A DNA stretch of 64,000 nucleotides from Malaya genurostris (Eukaryota > Arthropoda > Insecta > Diptera > Culicidae): NCBI RefSeq assembly GCF_030247185.1, contig NC_080572.1, positions 91,026,935 through 91,090,934 on the forward strand, written 5' to 3'. The notes beneath the pieces are model-generated. The model saw nothing but the letters and a program-made list of their open reading frames with translations. It did not search any database and was not told the origin of the DNA. Below, piece after piece: positions 33,160 to 42,860 of the stretch (its first letter is position 1; each line of letters opens with the position of its first letter). Made by a program: the position numbers and the translations under genes.

Positions 33160-33345
33160 CGACATTACAGAGTAATGAGTGATTAAAATCTCAAATTGTC
33201 GCTTAAAACGACCGTCATTAAAATAATGTCATGAAAATTTAAACACCGAAGAATATTCATGCAAAAAATACATGCGGATTGATAAAAAAAGGTATCATCT
33301 CACTGCTAGGTGGATTAAACACGTTTTTTGATATTAAAATCAGAA
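33160..33345 (+). repeat. dispersed repeat 'CACTGCTAGGTGGATTAA', copy 1
   Basis: From GACATTACAGAGTAATGAGT to CTAGGTGGATTAAACACG this stretch is repeated inverted at 42694-42860 with about 85% identity by eye, including ATTAAAATCTCAAATT and GGTATCATCTCACTGC. No ORF. Fragments appear at 18340, 34017 and 51805. Confidence 0.6.
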
Positions 33346-33639
33346 AATTTGTTTCTATTCATCTATCACCATCATTACTGAAGGACAGCACAAAGAAAAC
33401 AGAAATGAAATGGGTTTTATTAACAAGTTTCTAAGCCAAAAACTCATGAGAAGTGTCAAAGCAAAACAATCCATTAAAAAGCTAAAAAGAACAGTCTTAT
33501 TGAAACTGCTACCAATTGTTTAGATGTTTTTCGCATATTTATATACGATATTTCCGTATATAAATTTTATATACGATATTTCCGTATATAAATTTCTAAA
33601 CCGATTTGTAAAAATGACCTAAACTCTTAGTGGAAAGTG
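33346..33639. other. unassigned AT-rich sequence
   Basis: Contains a tandem duplication of ATATACGATATTTCCGTATA (33540-33590). No gene. Confidence 0.3.
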
Positions 33640-33990
33640 TATTTATTCAGAAATGCATGAAACGTCCAGATCTGGTGTAATCTAGAAAAAAAATTTTTTT
33701 TTTTGGGATCGATTTTGGGGTTTGAAATTTGCTAAATCGAATTTTTTGTTCGATGCCGAATGTGTTAGAAATGCGTCAATCGTCGAGATCTGGTGTAATC
33801 TGAACATATTTTGTTTTAAAAAAATCTATAATTTTCAAAAAGTTGTCTTGAAACATTTTCGGGATAACACCTGATCTCGAAGTCTCATGCATTTCTAAGT
33901 CATAACAAGAAAACCACGTAACTTGGGAAATCCGCGTACAAAGGCCACGCAAAAAGAAACCTCATAAAAAACCTCGTATGAAAAAATCCC
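33640..33990. repeat. palindromic MITE-like repeat, copy 2
   Basis: ATGCATGAAACGTCCAGATC at about 33654-33673 pairs with GATAACACCTGATCTC plus TCTCATGCAT at 33864-33894. This is the same layout as 14258-14464. Flanks (ACAAGAAAACCACG, AAATCCGCG, AAAAGAAACCTC) also match copy 1, partly inverted. Confidence 0.55.
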
Positions 33991-35250
33991 AGTGCATTAC
34001 TTATGATAGTATGATTTAGGTGGATTAAAACAGATTTTAATTCTACAAATCAAATTAATATATAAGCAGAATTTCATCAACCGAAAGACTATAATACTTT
34101 TTTTCTAGTTTGAGAATGGTAGGGTGAAATGTCCCAACGAAATAAATTAAATAAGCAAACAATTGAATGTTCGTTAATATTTCAAATTTGGACAAATTCG
34201 AAAATCTCATTTTAAAAGCCCCTTTCCTGTTAAATGCATGGGAATCGCTTGTCTAAAGATTCATTATCAAGATCAAGTTCACATGTGGATCGAAAACGAA
34301 ACATGACTTCCCATGAAATTCCTTTGCAATATAACGAAAAATGTAAGCCAAGGATTGCCATACTCGGCTCTACCATATCCTACTCACTCGGCACGGTCGC
34401 ACCTGGGAAATAATCATAATTCAGGCTAAACGAAAGAAAAAGGAATTGTAGGTACTCCCCGCGTTGGGTGCTGCTGCGGTTAGATTAGTTTCAATTAATT
34501 CATCATAAACGCCATCCATCAGCCCAGTAACCAACCAACGATTTGCCCAACATTTGCCAGGTTGCCGGCCAAGGAATTGCCACGGGTACGCTCCGTTTGA
34601 ACTTGACCTGCATGGTTGCGCTTGTAACACTTGCGTAAATTGCGAAATTACATGATTGCGGCCTGCACTTTTATTGTGGAATGTTCCATTTAAATCCTGT
34701 TTAACAACAAAATAATAAATGTATCAAATAAATCAAAGGGCATACGCTGTAGTTAGGAAACAGAAGCGAATAGTAAAACATTCAAAAGGCTATCGTTTAA
34801 TCATTATGACCAGGTTGAATACTTAATTTTCTTTCAGCTTGTTATTTTCCTTCTTTTAAAGTAGCTGAATCTTTCTATCTATAAAGTGATAGTGGATAGT
34901 AATCAATCGTAATCATAAGAGATCGCTAGACTCCTAATGCAATAATGTATGGTTTTCAGCGGAGTTTAATGTACGGGTAGTTCAAGATTACAAGATTAAT
35001 CCTAACAGTTTTATAAGAGATGAAGGAAGAACACTGCAGTTGAATAACACTTTCGTACAAGACGCGAACTAATAACGTACGAAAATCATTGATTGAGGCA
35101 CCGAATCGCAATTGACGGCAGAATACGGGAAGGGAAATCACGTACACGGAAGCAACATAAGTTTGATGTACCAGATAACGTTAAAAAGCAGATGTCAAAG
35201 TTTGACAAAAATACATGGTTTAGCCAGCAATTTGATCATGTGGAAAGTGG
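33991..35250. other. mostly unassigned; GC-richer low-repeat block at 34370-34680
   Basis: 34370-34680 is a single-copy-looking block with CpGs and the homeodomain-type word TTTCAATTAATTCATCATAAAC. It might be conserved regulatory DNA. The 69-aa minus ORF inside it has no domain. The remainder is AT-rich without recognisable features. Confidence 0.25.
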
Positions 35251-35635
35251 AGCACTCTATTGGTGATAACAGGTATGATTAATAGGCATAACTGCCTTCA
35301 AATGCCTTCAAATGCGTCTACTTCAACTTTTTTGTTATTGTCTACATTATCACAATTATGCTGGGAAGTTATTCAAGCAAAACCGATCACTACTGAGGTG
35401 CAGCAGTACTTTTGCAGTATCGATGATTGTTCGAGGGAGTTCTTGGAGTAGCAGAAACTTTCCAGCATCATTGTTCGGAGTGGAATGCAAACACTCTTTG
35501 TATCAGCTTACTTTATAATAAATCAAAGCTAAAATGTAGTTTATGAAGAAATTTCGTTGATATCTATTAATTTATAAAAAAAATTACTCACAATTATTAG
35601 TGTTCTAACATTTCAAACAACTTTTCTCTTGCAGA

Positions 35636-35882
35636 TTTACCCGCAAATTCTATACTGAACCTGATGCCATATTGTAATGAATCAAAATTGAAAAATGATG
35701 AATCGACCGCACAGATATTTTGCAAAAATTATGGTTTCGGCTTTAGCGGTCTGTTAAATAAGAACGGCTATTATATACTGTCCAACATTTCGACCACTGG
35801 TTATGGTGTTTTTCAAGGCAAATATCTTATCGTTCCTCGTTTTAATTATGTAAACAACCGTTTGTGGGTATGCGATTTTTAG
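35636..35882 (+). CDS. candidate terminal exon of an unidentified gene
   Basis: A pyrimidine-rich tract ending TTTCTCTTGCAG (35624-35635) is a strong 3' splice site. The exon then stays open in one frame (LPANSILNLMPYCNESKLKN, then FCKNYGFGFSGLLNKNGYYI) to TAG at 35880-35882, about 82 codons. It has two cysteines and many Asn/Gly/Tyr, as in a small secreted protein. A possible upstream exon with a hydrophobic leader lies at 35299-35450 (FLLLSTLSQLCWEV), but its donor is not obvious. An inverted, diverged copy of the C-terminal part lies next to it (35885-36010). I do not recognise the family; it may be a gene or a repeat-derived ORF. Confidence 0.3.
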
Positions 35883-36010
35883 ACGATGAACAATAGGATA
35901 TTTTCCTTGAACAACAACATAACCAGTGGTCGAATCGTCGGGTAGTATATCACAGCCGTTCTTATTTAATAGACCGCTAAAGCCGAAACCATAGGTATTA
36001 CAAAATAAAT
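35715..36010. repeat. head-to-head inverted duplication of exon-like sequence
   Basis: Arms of about 140 bp (35715-35855 and about 35885-36010) are inverted copies with a 30-bp centre. Both encode a similar peptide on their own strand: NYGFGFSGLLNKNG...STTGYGVFQGKY on plus and TYGFGFSGLLNKNG...STTGYVVVQGKY on minus. DNA identity is roughly 80-85% by eye. This may be an inverted gene-segment duplication or the two ends of a MITE that happens to be open. Confidence 0.6.
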
Positions 36011-36067
36011 CATAATGTTTACTTGATTTCATTTGATTTCATTCGCTTTCTTGCTGTTGACGTTTAC

Positions 36068-36137
36068 CTTCTTCGACGTCGTGTTGCACAAAGCATCATT
36101 CGGGGTCCGTGGCGATGAAGAACCCAGCGGTGTTGTC
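36068..36137 (-). CDS. candidate small internal exon (70 nt)
   Basis: On the minus strand a TTGTTTAG acceptor is followed by 70 nt and an AAG|GTAAAC donor. One frame is open through it, TTPLGSSSPRTPNDALCNTT plus SKK; the exon ends on a complete codon. It is strikingly GC-rich (near 55-60%) in an AT-rich setting and free of repeats, as expected of a constrained host exon, for example a Ser/Thr/Pro-rich cassette exon. The product is not recognised. If the exon at 30465-30531 is real, both are on the same strand, but nothing links them. Confidence 0.3.
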
Positions 36138-36669
36138 CTAAACAATCATAGTGAAACTGTTTTAATCTAAATAGATTCAAACTGAATGTAAACACGAGTA
36201 CTCCTTCTAGGATATTTTGTTAGCTTACCATGATGTATTCCATTTATCTAACTTTTAGAAAGCATAATGGTATGCTATTTTTTTTTTCCATAAATACGTT
36301 TATTTCTTAAGGCAGTTTACATAAGTTTTTCTTCGCCGTAGCATCACTTTTACATAATATTCTTATCCTAATTTAATTCTAACATAGTCACAACGTTTTG
36401 AATTTATTAAAACATATTCTCTTATAGCTTAAATATCATCTAAGGTAACTCGTCATTAATTATGAAATCTACTCGGAAATATTATTTGAACCAAACGATT
36501 AACTTCTATAAATTATAAAATAAGCTGTTATTTTCAGACATTTTGTTGATAATTTCATAAACTGTTTCGAGTTTGTTTGTATCATTACATAATTTTTATT
36601 CTAATTTAGCTATTGGTTGAACTCATGGACGCAGCTGGGATCAGAACTAAGTCTTAAAAGGGGCCTTTA

Positions 36670-39600
36670 TTAAATTGAAACTCCAATTTTCTTTATGAAA
36701 TGATAAATAAGTTTCATGTATGAAAGATCACGACAAGCAAGAATGTCTCGAACTGGGATATTGGATAGTCTACCTTGGGTACGCAAAGAATTTATTAGTT
36801 GAGATCTGACATCACGATACTCCACGCATGTCCAAACGACATGATCAATATCCCGATAACCTTCTCCGCAAGCACAATGATTAGTCTCGGAGAGCCCAAT
36901 TCGAAGGAGATGTGCATCTAACGTGTAGTGATTGGACATGAGTCTGGACATCACACGAATGAAATCCCTACTCACATCCAGTCCCCTGAACCATGCCTTT
37001 GTCGATATTTTCGGAATAATTGAGTGCATCCACCGACCCAGATCATCTCTATCCCAAGATGCTTGCCAGCTGGCAAGTGTTCTTTGGCGAGACGAGCTAT
37101 AGAATTCGTTGAAAGCAATCGGTCGCTCATAAATTTCACCCTCAATAGCACCACGTTTGGCTAAAATATCGGCTCTTTCATTGCCAGGAATGGAGCAATG
37201 AGCCGGGACCCAGACTATAGTGATTAGATAATTATTGTTCAATATGTCGTTCAGGCACTGTTTTATTTTGCCCAGGAAAAACGGTTCATTTTTGCCAGCA
37301 GCGTTTGAGCGAATGGCTTCAATTGCACTCAGACTATCTGTGAAGAGGAAATAATGGTTTGGAGATAATGTGACGATTACACTCAAACTATAATGAACTG
37401 CTGCTAGCTCTGCTATATAAACAGATGCAGGTTCTTGAAGCCTAAATGAGGCCGAAACATTATTGTTGAACATACCAAACCCTGTCGCTTCTTCAATTCG
37501 CGATCCGTCCGTATAAAACATTTTCTCAGAGTCAATATGCCTGAACTTACTTGAAAATATTTTTGGGATTTCCGTCGAGCGTAGATGATCCGGGATTCCA
37601 CGCACTTCACGCTGCATGGATGTATCGAAAAATAAAGTTGAGTCAGGGGCACTTAGGATGCTGACACGGATAGGAATATATCTTGAAGGGTTGATTTCCT
37701 GTGACATATGGTTAAAATATACTGTCATAAATTTTGTTTGAGATCGAAGCTCGACTAGTCGTTCGAAATTATTAATTACCATGGGATTCAGCACCTCACA
37801 TCTTATTAGCAGGCGTGATGAAAGCTCCCAAAATCGATCTTTTAATGGAAGAACTCCCGCCAGAACTTCAAGACTCATTGTATGTGTCGAATGCATGCAG
37901 CCTAAGGCAATTCGCAAACAACGGTACTGAATTCGCTCAAGTTTGATAATATGAGAGTTTGCAGCGGAACGAAAACAAACGCATCCATATTCCATCACTG
38001 AAAGTATCGTTGTTTGATACAATTTCATTAGATCTTGCGGATGAGAACCCCACCAAGATCCTGTTATTGTTCGAAGAAAATTTACTCTTTGTTGGCATTT
38101 CGTTATCAGATACCTAATGTGTCCTCCCCACGTGCATTTGGAATCGAACCACACCCCGAGGTATTTAAAAGTTAAAACCTGTTGGATCATTCTTCCCATC
38201 ATATGGAGCTGAAGCTGCGCGGGATCATGCTTTCTTGAAAAGACGACTAACTCTGTTTTCTCCGCAGAGAATTCGATACCAAGATGAACAGCCCAATCGG
38301 ACAAGTTATCTAAGGTATCTTGCAATGGTTTATGCAGATCAATAGCTTTGGGTCCAGTAACTGAAACCACGCCATCATCTGCCAATTGTCTTAGTGTACA
38401 TGGGGATACTAGACAGCTGTCAATGTCATTCACGTGAAAATTATAGAGGAGCGGACTGAGGCATGAGCCTTGCGGGAGACCCATGTAGCTAATTCTGAAT
38501 GTTGCCAAATCGCCATGTGAAAAATACATGCACTTCTCTGACAAAAGGTTGTGCAAATAATTATTTATAACCGCTGGAAGTCCATGTTGGTGGAGCTTGT
38601 CTGAAAGAACATCAATGGAAACTGAATCAAATGCTCCTTTAATGTCTAAAAATACAGATGCCATTTGTTGCTTTTGAGCGAAGGCAATTTGGATGTCAGA
38701 CGAAAGTAATGCAAGGCAATCATTCGTCCCTTTATTTCTACGGAAGCCAAACTGAGTATCTGACAACAAACCGTTCGTCTCGACCCAAGTGTCGAGACGT
38801 CGTAGAATAATTTTTTCGAACAATTTTCTGATGCAGGACAACATCGCAATGGGTCTATATGAGTTGTGATTGGAAGCTGGTTTCCCCGGCTTTTGAATGG
38901 CGATAACTTTCACTTGTCTCCAGTCAGGTGGAACAATATTTTGCTCAAGAAACTTGTTGAACAATTCCAACAAACGTCTTTTTGCGAGGTCGGGCAGATT
39001 CTTCACCAAGTTGAATTTAATTCTGTCCAACCCAGGGGCGTTATTGTTACAAGACAAGAGTGCTATAGAAAATTCCATCATTGAAAATGGGTTATTAATA
39101 AAACCATTATTTGGAGGAGATTCCCGTATAATGCTCTGCGTAGGAACAGAATCTGGGCAAACTTTCCTAGCAAAGTCAAATATCCATCGGTTCGAGTATT
39201 CATCACTCTCATTGCCCACGTTACGATTCCTCATTCGTCTGGCCGTATTCCAAAGAGTGCTCATTGAGGTTTCTCTTGACAAACCTTCGACAAAATGTCT
39301 CCAATATCTACATTTTTTGGCTCGAAGTATGCTCTTGTACTTGGTTTCTAAAACCATAAGTTTTTCAAAATTCTGAGGAGTTCCTCCTCCCCGTTTTAGA
39401 AACGTCTTGCAAGCATTTTGTTTTGCGAGTTTAGCCTCTGAGCACTCTTTGTCCCACCAGGGGTTGGGAGGCCTTCTGTTAGTCGTTGGCCCAGGAAAGC
39501 GTTTAGTTTGGGATTGTTCTGCGGCCTCCAGAATCGAACAAACGAGGAAGTCATATTCTTCAAGTGGAGGGAGCTCTTCCATTGAATTCAAAATACTAGA

Positions 39601-40362
39601 GATTCTACTTTGGTATTTAAACCAGTCGATATTTTTTGTCAAATCATATGGAATACTAGCTGAATTAGCAATACATTTGTTACAGCTAATTGAGATGATG
39701 ATTGGTAAATGATCGCTACCGTGTAAATCAGGCAATATTTTCCAGGTGCAATCTAGTCGAATTGATGTTGAGCAAAGAGATAGATCTAATGCACTTGGGC
39801 GTGCAGGAGGTCTTGGGATCCGTGTCATGCTACCCATATTTAATACCGTCATGCTAAAATTGTCACAAATGTTTTGTATTAAAGATGATCTGCTATCATT
39901 GTAAACGGAACCCCACATCATTCCGTGCGAATTTAAATCCCCCAGAATCAATCGTGGAGCAGGAAGGGCTTCAACCATTTCATTAAGCTGTCGCTGTCCA
40001 ACTTGTGCTTTTGGAGGAATATAAACCGAAGCTATGCAAATATCTTTGCCTTTAATGTTTATTTGGCAAGCAACAACTTCTATACTAGAAGTTGAAGGAA
40101 TGTTTAATCTATAAAAGGAACAGCATTTCTTAATTCCCAAAAGCACTCCACCATACGGAGAGTCTCTATCGAGACGTATAATGTTAAAATCATTAAAATT
40201 TAAAGCTATGTTTGAAGTAAGCCATGTTTCGCATAAAGCAAATACATCACATTTTTGACTATGCAATAAAATTTTAAATGAATCAAGTTTTGGCATGATG
40301 CTTCGACAATTCCACTGCAGGACAGTGATTGTATCATTTGCGGCGGGTGATAAATTATCCAT
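36670..40362 (-). CDS. ORF2: endonuclease, reverse transcriptase, RNase H
   Basis: About 1,230 residues from the ATG at 40362 (the frame is open 8 codons further up). It nicks target DNA and copies the element RNA at the nick. N-terminal EEP endonuclease, about residues 12-225: LQWNCRS, LCETWL, GDLNSHG, GSDHLPI. Reverse transcriptase, about 470-740: QKPGKP, SYRPIAMLS, FLDIKGAFDSV, GLPQGSCLSPLLYN and the catalytic box LADD (Leu in place of the usual Tyr/Phe). RNase H, about 945-1080, with all acidic residues: YTDGS, AELAAVHYS, FTDSLSA, WVPAHCSIPGNERAD. A C-terminal CACGEGYRDIDHVVWTC near 1163 may bind zinc. No frameshift or stop; likely functional. Confidence 0.95.
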   Translation of the reverse strand: MDNLSPAANDTITVLQWNCRSIMPKLDSFKILLHSQKCDVFALCETWLTSNIALNFNDFNIIRLDRDSPYGGVLLGIKKCCSFYRLNIPSTSSIEVVACQINIKGKDICIASVYIPPKAQVGQRQLNEMVEALPAPRLILGDLNSHGMMWGSVYNDSRSSLIQNICDNFSMTVLNMGSMTRIPRPPARPSALDLSLCSTSIRLDCTWKILPDLHGSDHLPIIISISCNKCIANSASIPYDLTKNIDWFKYQSRISSILNSMEELPPLEEYDFLVCSILEAAEQSQTKRFPGPTTNRRPPNPWWDKECSEAKLAKQNACKTFLKRGGGTPQNFEKLMVLETKYKSILRAKKCRYWRHFVEGLSRETSMSTLWNTARRMRNRNVGNESDEYSNRWIFDFARKVCPDSVPTQSIIRESPPNNGFINNPFSMMEFSIALLSCNNNAPGLDRIKFNLVKNLPDLAKRRLLELFNKFLEQNIVPPDWRQVKVIAIQKPGKPASNHNSYRPIAMLSCIRKLFEKIILRRLDTWVETNGLLSDTQFGFRRNKGTNDCLALLSSDIQIAFAQKQQMASVFLDIKGAFDSVSIDVLSDKLHQHGLPAVINNYLHNLLSEKCMYFSHGDLATFRISYMGLPQGSCLSPLLYNFHVNDIDSCLVSPCTLRQLADDGVVSVTGPKAIDLHKPLQDTLDNLSDWAVHLGIEFSAEKTELVVFSRKHDPAQLQLHMMGRMIQQVLTFKYLGVWFDSKCTWGGHIRYLITKCQQRVNFLRTITGSWWGSHPQDLMKLYQTTILSVMEYGCVCFRSAANSHIIKLERIQYRCLRIALGCMHSTHTMSLEVLAGVLPLKDRFWELSSRLLIRCEVLNPMVINNFERLVELRSQTKFMTVYFNHMSQEINPSRYIPIRVSILSAPDSTLFFDTSMQREVRGIPDHLRSTEIPKIFSSKFRHIDSEKMFYTDGSRIEEATGFGMFNNNVSASFRLQEPASVYIAELAAVHYSLSVIVTLSPNHYFLFTDSLSAIEAIRSNAAGKNEPFFLGKIKQCLNDILNNNYLITIVWVPAHCSIPGNERADILAKRGAIEGEIYERPIAFNEFYSSSRQRTLASWQASWDRDDLGRWMHSIIPKISTKAWFRGLDVSRDFIRVMSRLMSNHYTLDAHLLRIGLSETNHCACGEGYRDIDHVVWTCVEYRDVRSQLINSLRTQGRLSNIPVRDILACRDLSYMKLIYHFIKKIGVSI

Positions 40363-41644
40363 CAAAAGATACAAAACCTGAGACAATTGGCCATTGAGCT
40401 GATAACTGCTTCAAAAAATTTCTAGCTATTGGAAGGAATGCCATTATGAGGGTCTTTAAGGGTTCAGATATATTGAATGCTGAGAAAATCCATTCAACAA
40501 TTTCCGAAAACTTCAGTAATCCTGTTGGTGGCTGTGAAATGGAGCCCACAGGATTATTACCTTTTTCTGTGCTAGATCCTGGATTGGTTTGTGAATTTGA
40601 CAAACCAGGAGGCACAGTCTTTGGTTTTGACTTTTTTTGTTGACCACGGGGATCTTTTTTTGAAGATGAAACTTTAGGTGTCTTTTTTGGTAACTTGGAA
40701 GAAGACTTCTTTCTCTTAACTGACCCTTGGGTAGTGATAAACGAATTACCTTCACTATTTTCGTCAGAGTCAGAGTCCTCTGTTTCCTCTAGATTTGAAA
40801 ACCCGTTTTCGGTTTCCAAAGGGGGGACATCAATGACCGTTTTAAGCATTTCTGCATATGTGCGCTTAGACCGTGCTTTTGAAGAAAGCTTAATTTTGTC
40901 TTTGTGCACTTTAAATGCAGTGCATACTGAAATATCCTCATGAGGACTTTCCCCACAATAAATACATTTTTCAATTTCCTTGTTGCAATCATTATCTTTA
41001 TGAGGTCCTTCACACTTAATACATTTTGGTTTATTGCTACAGTAAGTAGCTGTGTGTCCGAATTTTTTGCAGTTCGTACAATTCATTACATTTGGAACAA
41101 AAAGCCGAACAGGAAGACGAATTTTATCGACATAGACATGGGACGGCAACGCAGATCCGGCAAATGTCACTCGAAACGAGTCTGATGGGCGATAAACTTT
41201 TTTTCCCTCTTCATAAACTACTGAGTACAGTTGTTTGCACTCCAGTATTTTCACACCCTCAAGCATAGAGTTCTTGAAACGACCAACACCATGCTTGAGT
41301 AAATCATCTACCGAAAGACTCGCTTCGGTAACAACACCGTCAATTTCGACATCTTTGGAGGGTATGTAAACTTTATACTCTTTAATGAAATGTTCCGAAG
41401 AGACAATATCATTCGCGTGTTTCAAATTATTTACCACAACACGAATTTTATCGTTATTTACTTTTATGATCTCTTTGATTGAAGAGAATCGTGATGTCAA
41501 ACCTTTAGAAATTTGGTAAATGTTTAATGGCTTTGATATACGTCTAAAAAAGACTATCCAAGGCCCAGAAGAGCTCTCCTGATATTTTTTCGTTCGTGGG
41601 GGTATAGGATTCATGCTAGGATTTACGTCCATGGATTCATCCAT
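40355..41644 (-). CDS. ORF1: gag-like RNA-binding protein
   Basis: About 429 residues from the first ATG at 41644 (MDESMDVNPSMNP). ORF1 proteins of these elements coat the element RNA and help strand annealing. Residues about 30-180 form a likely RRM-like region. Three zinc knuckles follow at about 190-235: CTNCKKFGHTATYC, CIKCEGPHKDNDC and CIYCGESPHEDISVC. After that come acidic and Lys/Ser/Pro-rich linkers and a hydrophobic C-terminus (FNISEPLKTLIMAFLPIARN). Its stop TAA (40357-40355) overlaps the ORF2 start in ATGGATAA, so ORF2 may be translated by termination-reinitiation. Intact. Confidence 0.93.
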   Translation of the reverse strand: MDESMDVNPSMNPIPPRTKKYQESSSGPWIVFFRRISKPLNIYQISKGLTSRFSSIKEIIKVNNDKIRVVVNNLKHANDIVSSEHFIKEYKVYIPSKDVEIDGVVTEASLSVDDLLKHGVGRFKNSMLEGVKILECKQLYSVVYEEGKKVYRPSDSFRVTFAGSALPSHVYVDKIRLPVRLFVPNVMNCTNCKKFGHTATYCSNKPKCIKCEGPHKDNDCNKEIEKCIYCGESPHEDISVCTAFKVHKDKIKLSSKARSKRTYAEMLKTVIDVPPLETENGFSNLEETEDSDSDENSEGNSFITTQGSVKRKKSSSKLPKKTPKVSSSKKDPRGQQKKSKPKTVPPGLSNSQTNPGSSTEKGNNPVGSISQPPTGLLKFSEIVEWIFSAFNISEPLKTLIMAFLPIARNFLKQLSAQWPIVSGFVSFDG

Positions 41645-42332
41645 CACATTAAAATTTTTAATCAAACTTTAAAATAAAAAATGAAACCAACACTACACAG
41701 TACTCAATCAAAAGGAAAAGAAAAAACTTCTACCTTGAAATTGTTGTCTATCTCCGTTGCACTGCCGTGTAGATCCTCGTTGCTCTAGATGTTCTTGTTG
41801 GATGCTGATTGTTGGATGTGATGCTACTGCTACCTGACATCCAGCACCACTCGATTTCCGATTTACTTTTGTCTTCGCCAGCTGCAACCAGCGCAGGTCA
41901 CCGGTGTATACCTGCGTGTTGTATGGCAGTGGAAAGACCGAGTTGTCTTGTCTCCTTCTTCCTTGTGCTCCGCACCGATATGCTTCTGCACCGAAGTGCC
42001 TTCGCACCGGTGTGCCTTTGCACTCTCCTGCTTCTGTGTGCCTTTGCACTCTTCTTCTTCAATTTGCCTTTGCACTCTCCTGCTCAGCACTTGTGGCTGT
42101 ATATTGTGGCCTGGGTAGAGCTTGGGAAACGCCCTTTGTTGTTTCCTTCACCAGCTTGGCCCAGCACTAGGGCTCTCTTATGCAGCACGATTTTACGTTT
42201 TAACGGCTGCTGCCAACAGGTCTCTACCTGTAGTTCAACCGTTGTCGTATTTAACGCGTGTAAACTAACCAGCGTTATTAAACTGTACGCTTCTATACAC
42301 AACCTTCTCGGTTGAACGGCTATTACTGAATG
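41645..42332 (-). promoter_or_regulatory. 5' UTR / internal promoter region of the I-like element
   Basis: About 690 nt between the element's start and ORF1. Non-LTR elements of this kind start transcription from an internal promoter at the very 5' end; here the start CATTCAGT contains a TCAGT initiator-like word. In element orientation, 42085 down to 41960 is purine- and G-rich with several copies of GAGTGCAAAGGCA and GTGCGAAGGCA/GTGCAGAAGCA, a degenerate 20-30 bp tandem repeat. The ORFs seen here on either strand follow the repeats and are not credible. Confidence 0.7.
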
Positions 42333-42346
42333 AATGGTATGCTATT

Positions 42347-42586
42347 GGTATATAGTAACTGTATATCATTTGATGGCATGGGGTGTTTCTCAATTCTTCG
42401 GGTCTGAGGTAGATCGCTGTTAGCTTCATATATTGCCTTACTCTATAAAATGGCAAAAGAATTTCTAGGAAAATCGACTTTCAAGCGGAACCTCGGAGAC
42501 TTGGTGTTATATATCATTCGACTCAGCTCGATGAGATCAGAAAATGACTGCTCTAAAAAACAATAAACAATAAATAAATGGTTTTG
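42347..42586. other. unassigned sequence beyond the I-like element
   Basis: Host-side DNA before the element inserted (joined to 36265 and leftwards). No gene recognised; 42480-42560 shows phrases of the dispersed family (ATTCGACTCAGCTCGATGAG). Confidence 0.3.
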
Positions 42587-42650
42587 CACTTTTCTACGAC
42601 TTAATTTACTATGGGGCGCCTTTTCAAAATTTACCCTGTACTGGAACATA
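42587..42650 (+). repeat. left-end piece of the GTCGTGAATACGAC family
   Basis: TACGACTTAATTTACTATGG, GGCGCCTTTTCAAAATTTAC correspond to the start of 26389 and 53681 copies. A matching right-end piece is at 47336-47385, so a long, heavily interrupted copy may span 42.6-47.4 kb. Confidence 0.5.
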
Positions 42651-42693
42651 TTTTTTTATCCATGCCATCGCACAGTGGTTTGAATCGATAAAA

Positions 42694-42860
42694 ACGTGAT
42701 TAATCCACCTAGCAGTGAGATGATACCTTTTTTTTATCAATAAGCATGTGTTTTTGCATGGATATTCTTAGGTGTTTTAGTTCTCATGACATTATTTCAA
42801 TTATCGTCGTTTTAAACGGCAAATTGAGATTTTAATCACTCATTACCCTGTAATGCCGAA
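42694..42860 (-). repeat. dispersed repeat 'CACTGCTAGGTGGATTAA', copy 2
   Basis: Inverse of 33160-33345: TAATCCACCTAGCAGTGAGA, then TATCAATAAGCATG, then GATTTTAATCACTCATTAC. No ORF. Confidence 0.6.

Larger units (their letters stand above)
36266..42346 (-). mobile_element. full-length I-clade-like non-LTR retrotransposon with TSD
   Basis: The element (36280-42332, 6.05 kb) lies between two perfect 14-bp repeats AATGGTATGCTATT (36266-36279, 42333-42346). In its own direction it starts CATTCAGTAATAGCC, has a roughly 0.69-kb 5' UTR, ORF1, ORF2, a 0.39-kb 3' UTR with AATAAA (36299-36304) and an A10 tail. Both ORFs are uninterrupted and the duplication has no mismatch, which argues for recent insertion. 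Three zinc knuckles in ORF1 plus EN-RT-RNase H in ORF2 fit the I/Jockey-type superfamily; RNase H favours the I clade. Copy-number or species-wide comparison would be needed to name the family. Confidence 0.95.

Noticed and set aside
38897..39376. 159-aa ORF opposite ORF2
   Set aside because: Antisense shadow of the RT coding region.
41708..42315. Several ORFs (up to 168 aa) within the 5' UTR of the I-like element
   Set aside because: Explained by its repetitive 5' UTR; frames overlap on both strands and show no domain.
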